DNA from: JAUSIF01 sp964620215
Lineage (GTDB): Bacteria > Pseudomonadota > Alphaproteobacteria > Rhizobiales > Xanthobacteraceae
Direction of reading: 5' to 3'
DNA: 54,854 nt
NCBI GenBank assembly: GCA_964620215.1
Contig: CAZUJE010000004.1
Span: 1 to 54,854, forward strand
The notes under the pieces were generated by a model. That model searched no databases and was not told the DNA's origin. It saw only the letters and a program-made list of their open reading frames with translations. How positions within the stretch are numbered: position 1 is the first letter of the stretch; each line of letters begins with the position of its first letter. This document shows, piece by piece, positions 48,760-54,854 of this stretch. Position numbers and translations under genes: made by a program.

Positions 48760-51696
48760 GTGCGGTCACGTGGCATGAGTAGTTCGGCGTTTGAGGCGGC
48801 GAATGAGTGGAAAAGCACGTTTCCGCTGCGTTTCCGCTTACGCATTGTCCTTTATATCTCTGCGACCATAGCGGTTTTACTGGCTTCCATTTCGGTTTTG
48901 CTCTTCAGCAAAGCGGTTTCCGAACAGCACGCGATAAAGCAAAAGATTTCCGGCGCAGCCGATGCCGTCAGCAGCGCGCTCGATCTGGAAGTTCACGCAG
49001 CCGAACATCTTCTCCGCGGCCTGGCGACTTCGCCCGCATTGCAAAGCGGCGACATAAATTCATTCCATCAGCAATTGTTGCGGGCGCCTGTTTCGGAAGG
49101 CACCTGGTTCACGCTGATGGACAAGCAACGTTATCTTGTCAGCACGTTCAAAGATGGCGGACCGTTGATCGCGACGTCGCCGCAAATACTCGCCATTCTC
49201 CACGACAAGGAATTCAACGTCAGTGGCCGTTTCTACGGACCGCTTGCCAAAGCCGAACTCGTCGGCGTCCAGCTCGTGATCAGGCATGATAGCGGAGACA
49301 TTAAATACATCCTGCATCATACGCTTTCCGGTCAGCGTCTGGAGAATATCGTCAAGCGCCCGCTCATTCCGCCAGGCTGGTTCACGGTTGTTCTCGATCG
49401 TAATAAAAAACCGATTGTCGATACCCGTATTGAATTTTCGTTTCTGCCAGCGGTGATTTCAGAGTTTGGCGGCCAGATTTCGGTTTCGCGCTCCGGATTT
49501 TTCCAATCGAAGACTTTTACCGGCGCTCTTTCCTATCTTGCCTATATTCGCTCGGAGTCGACCGGCTGGACGGTTGTCACCGGTGTGCCTGCCGCCATTA
49601 TCGCTGCACCCTGGAACGAAGCGACGAGGAACCTGTTCTGGTGGGCGCTCGCCCTCGTATCTCTCGGATTGATTGGCAGCCTCGCGACCGCGCGCGGACT
49701 GGAGGGGCCGATCAGACTGTTGAGAAAATCGGCGAGCGACGCGAAAGACCAGTTGCGCTCAACCGAAGCGCAATTGCACGCCGCTGAAACGCTCTATCAG
49801 ACCTATTGGGAACATTCGGCGGAGGCGCTTTACGTCATTCGCGTCACCGATAGCGGCAGATTTGAATATATGCGGATCAATCCCGCGCTCGAAAGACTGA
49901 GCGGGATCAGGGATCTGGATGTCCGCGGAAAGTCGCCGCACGAATGTCTCCCCGCCGAAGCGGCCGACATCGTCACCGCGCATTACCGCGAATGCATCGA
50001 GAGCGGAAATCCGATCCGCTACGAACAAATTCTCGAATTGCCTGGCGGCAAGCGCCATTGGGCGAGCCAGCTCGCGCCGGTGCGCGATCCGGAAAGCGGC
50101 CGCGTCACGCTCCTCCTCGGCGGATGCAGGGACATCACCCATCTCAGGGCGACGGAAGAAAACGTCAAAGCAACAAACCGGCGCATGCGTTCCATTCTCG
50201 CCAGCATCAGCGATTGTTACTGCACCATCGGCCGCGACATGGTTGTCACGGACATCAATGAAGCGGCGCTGAAATGGGCGGGCATGTCGAGGGATGCGGT
50301 GGTTGGAAAAAGTTGTCTGGATCATTCGGAGAAATTTCCATTTCCTCCCCGAATACTTCAGGACGCGCTCAAGGGCACGGGGGCGATACATCTTGAAGTG
50401 CCGTCCAGTGTTCGTCCCGGCCGCTGGCTGGACTTTCACATATATCCATCCGCCGACGGCCTCAGTATTTTCTTCCGCGATATTTCCGAACGAAAGCAGG
50501 CGCAGCAGTCCGTCGTGGCGTCCGAATCCCTGTTGCGGTCAACCCTGAACGCAATGCCGGGCTGCGTGCTTCTGCTCGACGAGCAAGGCGTCATTCTCCG
50601 CGCCAACAAAGCCTGGTGCCGGATGATGGAGCAAAGCGGAAACCGGACATTGCAAGGGGGCGTCGGCAGCCCGTATTTCTCGCTCAATCCGCTCAATTTC
50701 ATCAATCGGGTTGAAATCGCCAGGCTGGAATCGAAATTGCGGGCCGTGATGGACGAAGTCGGCATTGGATTTCAGGTCACCTGCGAGGCCGGACAGAAAA
50801 ATTCATCCCGCTGGTATCAGGTCAATGTCGCGCGTTTTCACGTCGATGGCCGTGCGCGCATCGTGGTTGTGCATGAAGATGTGACGCGAGCGCATCTGGC
50901 GCAGACGGAAATCCACGATCTTTCCGAAATGCTGTTGAAGCTTCAGGAAGAAGAACGTCAGCGCATCGCGATCGAGCTGCACGATTCCACCTCGCAGCAT
51001 TTGACCGCCGCCGGCCTTAATCTGATGGCGCTCCGGCGCAAGTCCGGCGGAAACGGATCAAGCAGATTTTTCGATGACATCGAGCATTCGCTGGACGAGG
51101 CGCAGAAGGAGATTCGCGTCATCAGCTATCTCCTGTATCCGCCCAATCTCGAGCGCGAAGGGCTGAAGGCAACGCTCAATCGTTACGTGGACGGATTTTC
51201 CAGCCGCACTGGACTCAAGGCCAGCATGGAAGTCTCCCGGTTCGTTGAAACGATTTCGATCGAGATGCAGCGCGCAGTGCTGCGCATTGTGCAGGAAGCA
51301 CTCTCCAACGTGCATCGCCACGCTAACGCGAGCGAAGTGGGCATTACCTTGCAGCTGAAAAAGAAGCATCTGATGATCCGCATCGCCGACGACGGCAGGG
51401 GATTGGGCAACGGCAAGGACAATGCCGCCCAGCTCGGAGTTGGCGTTCCCGGAATGCGGACGCGGGTGAAACAGTTCGGCGGGCAGCTTCGTATTTCCGG
51501 CCGCGATGGCGGCACGAAAATCTATGCCTGTATTCCGCTGGCCAAAATGCCGCGCGAAACCAAAAAAGAACCGGCAGCCGCCACCGGCCAGCGGCCGGGC
51601 AAACCGCATCGCGCGTCCGGCGGCGTTCGAAGCGGGTTTGAAAGCTTGCCGCGCGTCCGGGAAACCAAAGAAAGACAGCTTGCGCCCAGAAAATAG
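48760..51696 (+). CDS. Membrane sensor histidine kinase, NarL-type (PAS, HisKA_3)
   Basis: The 978-residue protein has two membrane segments (about 28-50 and 290-310) around a Cache-like sensor, then at least three PAS segments (ALYVIRVTDSGRFEYMRINP; SDCYCTIGRDMVVTDINEAA; MPGCVLLLDEQGVILRANKA). The NarL-type dimerisation helix holds the phospho-His (EERQRIAIELHDSTSQHLTA) and the ATPase is complete (VQEALSNVHRHANASEVGIT, IADDGRGLGNG). A Pro/Arg-rich tail follows. A GTG at 48,760 with gagggg upstream is preferred; ATG 48,775 is an alternative. The response regulator gene starts 142 bases downstream and is its likely partner. Confidence 0.92.
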   Translation: MRSRGMSSSAFEAANEWKSTFPLRFRLRIVLYISATIAVLLASISVLLFSKAVSEQHAIKQKISGAADAVSSALDLEVHAAEHLLRGLATSPALQSGDINSFHQQLLRAPVSEGTWFTLMDKQRYLVSTFKDGGPLIATSPQILAILHDKEFNVSGRFYGPLAKAELVGVQLVIRHDSGDIKYILHHTLSGQRLENIVKRPLIPPGWFTVVLDRNKKPIVDTRIEFSFLPAVISEFGGQISVSRSGFFQSKTFTGALSYLAYIRSESTGWTVVTGVPAAIIAAPWNEATRNLFWWALALVSLGLIGSLATARGLEGPIRLLRKSASDAKDQLRSTEAQLHAAETLYQTYWEHSAEALYVIRVTDSGRFEYMRINPALERLSGIRDLDVRGKSPHECLPAEAADIVTAHYRECIESGNPIRYEQILELPGGKRHWASQLAPVRDPESGRVTLLLGGCRDITHLRATEENVKATNRRMRSILASISDCYCTIGRDMVVTDINEAALKWAGMSRDAVVGKSCLDHSEKFPFPPRILQDALKGTGAIHLEVPSSVRPGRWLDFHIYPSADGLSIFFRDISERKQAQQSVVASESLLRSTLNAMPGCVLLLDEQGVILRANKAWCRMMEQSGNRTLQGGVGSPYFSLNPLNFINRVEIARLESKLRAVMDEVGIGFQVTCEAGQKNSSRWYQVNVARFHVDGRARIVVVHEDVTRAHLAQTEIHDLSEMLLKLQEEERQRIAIELHDSTSQHLTAAGLNLMALRRKSGGNGSSRFFDDIEHSLDEAQKEIRVISYLLYPPNLEREGLKATLNRYVDGFSSRTGLKASMEVSRFVETISIEMQRAVLRIVQEALSNVHRHANASEVGITLQLKKKHLMIRIADDGRGLGNGKDNAAQLGVGVPGMRTRVKQFGGQLRISGRDGGTKIYACIPLAKMPRETKKEPAAATGQRPGKPHRASGGVRSGFESLPRVRETKERQLAPRK

Positions 51697-51838
51697 CCGG
51701 ACTGACCGGAATCAGGGCCGCGGAAGGCGATCAAACCATTCGTTTTCAATACAAAATTTCAGGTGTTTCGCCTCCGGAATTAGGGGTTTGGCATAGTCTA
51801 CTCGCAACGCCGATTGGGTATCTTCGGGTGAGGATTTC

Positions 51839-52525
51839 ATGACAGTTGAACATCGAGAACTGGATACCCGGCGCCCATCGAGGCTTTTGATGACACGCAT
51901 TCTGATCGCAGATGACCACGAGGTTGTTCGTTCCGGTTTGCGTGCAATTCTCGAGGCGCAGTCAGGATGGGAAGTCGTCGGTGAAGCGAGCGACGGCAAG
52001 ACCGCGATCTCCATGGCCACCGAACTCAAGCCCGATGTCGCGATCATCGACTATTCGCTGCCTGTGATGAACGGCGTTGAAGTCACGCGCCAGATCAGGA
52101 CGAGGGCGCCCGGCTCAGAAATCCTGATGTTCACCATGCATGACAGTGACACCGTAGCGGGCGATGCTTTCAAGGCAGGCGCACGCGCTTTCCTGCTTAA
52201 ATCCGACGCCAAGAAATATCTGATCGAAGCCGTGCAATCCCTGATCGCCCACAAGCCGTTCTTTACCGGCAAGCTGTCGGAGAAGATGCTCGATTCATTT
52301 CTCGCGTCGCGCGGCCATGAAGCGATGACCGTCCTGACGCCACGGGAAAAAGTGGTCGTGCAGCTGATCGCGGAAGGAAACAGCAACAAGCAGATCAGCG
52401 CGGTTTTGAGCGTGAGCGTGAAGACGGTCGAGACCCAGCGCGCATCGGCGATGCGTAAATTGCAGGTTACATCGACCGCCGGTCTCGTCCGTTATGCAAT
52501 TCGCAATCGGCTGGTTGAGCCTTAG
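51839..52525 (+). CDS. LuxR/NarL-family response regulator
   Basis: The 228-residue protein has a receiver domain (ILIADDHEVVRSGLRAILEA, phospho-acceptor near AIIDYSLPVMNG) and a C-terminal LuxR helix-turn-helix (LTPREKVVVQLIAEGNSNKQ and SVKTVETQRASAMRKL). Two starts are possible (51,839 or 51,890), both with a ggag-like site; the longer gives an extra 17 residues. It lies between two HisKA_3 kinases, and both probably phosphorylate it. Target promoters are not evident. Confidence 0.93.
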   Translation: MTVEHRELDTRRPSRLLMTRILIADDHEVVRSGLRAILEAQSGWEVVGEASDGKTAISMATELKPDVAIIDYSLPVMNGVEVTRQIRTRAPGSEILMFTMHDSDTVAGDAFKAGARAFLLKSDAKKYLIEAVQSLIAHKPFFTGKLSEKMLDSFLASRGHEAMTVLTPREKVVVQLIAEGNSNKQISAVLSVSVKTVETQRASAMRKLQVTSTAGLVRYAIRNRLVEP

Positions 52526-52614
52526 CCAGTTCTGGTTGTTTGCAGGGTTTGTGCTTCTGGCGTTACCTTCATACCGGGGCAGGGAGGACGCGCTCGTTCG
52601 CGCCTGACGACGAT

Positions 52615-54195
52615 ATGACTTCGACCGAAAACCGTCCGGCGCTGCTCCGGCCGCTTGATATGTTCGCGGGTTTTTACGGGCCGCTTCTGGTTGCCGCCGC
52701 TTATTATCTCGGCGCGCAAGCTGCATTCCTGATCGGCACGCTTTCGGACCGGGTGTTCGCGCCGTTCTGGCCGCCCAATATCATTTTGTTTTGCGCGCTG
52801 CTGGCGGTGCCGCGCGAGCATTGGTGGCGTTATATCGCCTTTGCATTTCCGGCGCATACGATCGCCGAACTCGGCGTCGGCATGGAGACGAAGCAGCTTC
52901 TGGTGGCCTTTGTCACCAACTGTTTTGTAGTCCTGCTGAATGCTTTGGCCGTGCAGCGTGTGCTGGAAAGTCCGCCCTGGCTCGGCAATTTCCGCAAGAC
53001 GCTTCATTACATAACGATCACCGCGGGCGTCAGTCCGGCGGTCGCCGCCCTGGGCGGCGCCTTCGTGCAGATACTGGGCGGCGGTTCGTTCGACGATTAC
53101 TGGACCCACTGGCTGCAATGGTATGTGGCGAACGCGCTGGGCGCGCTCACGCTGGGCCCGGTTTTCCTGAATTGGCTGAACGAAACGCCGAAATGGCCGC
53201 TCAAGCCAGTCTCATCCCGGCAACTGGAAGCGGTTCTGCTCGCGCTTCTGCTTGTTGTGACCTGCGCTGCCGGATTGCATTTTAGCGTCGGCGCCGGTGG
53301 ACATGGATTGATGCCGGTTGTTTTGTATTTGCCGTTGCCGTTCATCCTGTGGGCCGCGATCCGTTTCGGCGCACGGGGCGCCAGCGGTGCGATTTTGATT
53401 CTCACCGTCGTTTCGATCTGGTGCGCTTCCCGTGGCGCCAGCCCTTTTACCGACAGCAGTCCGGAAAAAAGCGTGCTGGCTTTGCAGCTTTTCCTGATTG
53501 GCATTTCGATTCCGGTGCTTTTGCTGGGCGCGGCCGTCGAACAGTTGCGCGATGCCGAGCGCGCCGCGCGGGAACTGATGGGCACTTTCCTGCGGGCGCA
53601 CGATCAGGAGCGGCGAAAGTTCTCGCGCGATCTGCATGACAGCACCGCGCAGAATTTGAGCGCGGCCACGCTCATCACCGCCCGTCTGCAAAACGATGTG
53701 CCGCAATCCGCGCGGCCTCTGTTCACGCAGCTGGACGATCTGATCCAGCAGTCGATCCGCGATCTGCGCAATATGTCCTATCTGCTCTATCCGCCGTTGC
53801 TGGATGAATCGGGTCTGGCGCTGGCGCTGCGCTCCTATGTCAATGGATATGCGAAGCGCAGCGGCATCGCGGTCGAACTTGAGCTTGCCGCCGATGCCGG
53901 CCGTTTGCCGCCGGATGCGGAGCTTGTGCTGTTTCGCCTCGCGCAAGAGACACTTGGAAATTTCCGGCAGGATTCCGGCGGCGTTGTCCCCCGTATCACG
54001 CTCAGACGAGTACTGGCGGATTCGGGTGAAAGTATCGTGCTGACGATCGATGGAGCCGGGAACGGAACAGCCCGCAAACTTGGCGCGGGCTTTCTTGGCA
54101 TCCGCGAGCGGCTTCGCCAGATCGGCGGACGGCTCGAAGTGGAAGACACCGGCGAAAAAACCGTCATCAACGCGATTTTACCTGCCCCGAATTGA
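52615..54195 (+). CDS. MASE1 membrane histidine kinase, NarL-type, with degenerate ATPase
   Basis: The 526-residue protein has a MASE1 membrane sensor to about 300 (FWPPNIILFCALLAVP; VAALGGAFVQILGGGSFDDY; LPLPFILWAAIRFGARGASG), then the NarL-type phospho-His helix (DQERRKFSRDLHDSTAQNLS). The ATPase is altered: the N box reads LAQETLGNFRQDSGG without the usual NxxRHA, and the nucleotide loop reads TIDGAGNGTARKL. Activity is therefore doubtful; a regulatory or phosphatase role is possible. An ATG at 52,615 starts a good N-terminus after the end of the response regulator gene. It follows that gene by 89 bases. Confidence 0.85.
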   Translation: MTSTENRPALLRPLDMFAGFYGPLLVAAAYYLGAQAAFLIGTLSDRVFAPFWPPNIILFCALLAVPREHWWRYIAFAFPAHTIAELGVGMETKQLLVAFVTNCFVVLLNALAVQRVLESPPWLGNFRKTLHYITITAGVSPAVAALGGAFVQILGGGSFDDYWTHWLQWYVANALGALTLGPVFLNWLNETPKWPLKPVSSRQLEAVLLALLLVVTCAAGLHFSVGAGGHGLMPVVLYLPLPFILWAAIRFGARGASGAILILTVVSIWCASRGASPFTDSSPEKSVLALQLFLIGISIPVLLLGAAVEQLRDAERAARELMGTFLRAHDQERRKFSRDLHDSTAQNLSAATLITARLQNDVPQSARPLFTQLDDLIQQSIRDLRNMSYLLYPPLLDESGLALALRSYVNGYAKRSGIAVELELAADAGRLPPDAELVLFRLAQETLGNFRQDSGGVVPRITLRRVLADSGESIVLTIDGAGNGTARKLGAGFLGIRERLRQIGGRLEVEDTGEKTVINAILPAPN

Positions 54196-54307
54196 AACGC
54201 GCTTTGCCGGCATTCCGGACCGGTCAGTGATAATTCTGAACTCTTTCAGGTGAAATCCCGATACGGCTCCGGCCTCCGAAAGCGGATGATCTTCGCGCGG
54301 AGGCCCA

Positions 54308-54854
54308 ATGAACGTCGAGCTGGAAGCCCGGCCTGAGCGGACGGCTGAGTCAAAGCCACACGATATGATCCGGGTTCCCGGCGGCACGATCCGCATGGGC
54401 TCCGAGACACATTATCCCGAGGAAGCGCCGGTCCACCGCGTTATCGTGGACCCATTCTGGATCGACAGGACGCCGGTCACGAACCGGCAGTTCAAGGAAT
54501 TCGTCAAGGCGACCGGCCATGTCACCTTCGCGGAGATCGTTCCAAAAGCCGAGGATTATCCGGGTGCGCTGCCGCACATGCTCTATGCGGGCTCGCTTGT
54601 GTTTTTGCCGCCGGAGCGCGTCGCCAATCTGCACGACTGGAGCCAGTGGTGGAATTTCCTGAAGGGCGCCGACTGGCGCCATCCTTATGGGCCGAAGAGC
54701 AATATCAACGGCCTCGACAATCATCCGGTCGTGCATGTCGCTTATTCCGACGCGCTCGCTTACGCGAAATGGGCGGGCAAGGATTTGCCGACCGAAGCCG
54801 AATGGGAATTCGCCGCGCGCGGCGGGCTGGAGGATGCGGAATACGCCTGGGGCG
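54308..54854 (+). CDS. Formylglycine-generating-enzyme (SUMF1) family protein, 3' partial
   Basis: The frame is open from an ATG (ggagg before it) to the window edge, at least 182 residues. It has the family start MIRVPGGTIRMGSETHYPEE, PFWIDRTPVTNRQFKEFVKA, HPVVHVAYSDALAYAKWAGK and DLPTEAEWEFAARGG. In active enzymes it converts a sulfatase Cys or Ser to formylglycine; the catalytic cysteines lie beyond the window edge. Whether a sulfatase gene follows cannot be seen. Confidence 0.9.
   Translation, partial: MNVELEARPERTAESKPHDMIRVPGGTIRMGSETHYPEEAPVHRVIVDPFWIDRTPVTNRQFKEFVKATGHVTFAEIVPKAEDYPGALPHMLYAGSLVFLPPERVANLHDWSQWWNFLKGADWRHPYGPKSNINGLDNHPVVHVAYSDALAYAKWAGKDLPTEAEWEFAARGGLEDAEYAWG

Noticed and set aside
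1..54854. CRISPR arrays, rRNA genes, phage structural genes
   Set aside because: No regularly spaced repeats with spacers, no rRNA text and no capsid, tail or terminase-like proteins were found on either strand.

Overview
The window looks like chromosomal DNA of an alphaproteobacterium of the order Hyphomicrobiales (Rhizobiales), most likely Bradyrhizobium/Nitrobacteraceae or a near relative. The basis is the protein families: DUF3551, DUF1236 and DUF2865 envelope proteins, a short MNSAALRRQAEF-type protein, a DUF3300/DUF2950 pair, and two good GGAAC-N16-CGTT (EcfG-type general stress sigma) promoters. No rRNA or named marker fixes the genus.

Two halves differ in character. Positions 1-770 and about 28,700-54,854 are GC-rich core-like DNA with operons and full-length enzymes. 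Positions about 770-28,600 are a more AT-rich accessory mosaic. It opens with a fatty-acid-oxidation gene truncated at its 3' end. It then carries an HxlR/oxidoreductase pair, an AceE-type E1 with a divergent Lrp regulator, and a block of secreted, partly cysteine-rich proteins of unknown function (5.7-13.2 kb) bounded by rearranged duplications of the lrp tail and the doxX head. Next come many very small envelope proteins (13.9-18.5 kb, some probably stress-controlled), a hybrid histidine kinase, tRNA-Gly(CCC), an intact DDE insertion sequence and a second block of secreted proteins (24.5-28.2 kb). A dispersed repeat recurs at 5.55, 13.7 and 28.26 kb, with a fragment at 0.77 kb.

The core-like right half holds: a PAP2/acid-phosphatase-like secreted protein with an altered active-site motif; a 1335-residue fusion of two rhodanese domains, a YidC/Oxa1-like membrane domain and a rifampin-phosphotransferase-like dikinase; a PstS-like binding protein immediately followed by a GGDEF-EAL protein; a LacI-controlled catabolic operon (HisD-like dehydrogenase, malic enzyme and a complete MalK-type ABC importer) with a perfect operator palindrome; a DUF3300-DUF2950 pair; and a signalling cluster in which two NarL-type histidine kinases bracket one LuxR-type response regulator. 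The window ends inside a formylglycine-generating-enzyme-family gene.

The strongest candidate for something undescribed is the 29.7-33.7 kb fusion. By YidC topology its rhodanese domains would be periplasmic and its ATP-dependent phosphotransferase part cytoplasmic, so one protein would join sulfur/thiol chemistry outside to phosphoryl transfer inside. Second are the secreted-protein block with its mosaic boundaries and shared leader, and the HisD-like/malic-enzyme importer operon, whose substrate may be an alcohol that becomes malate.
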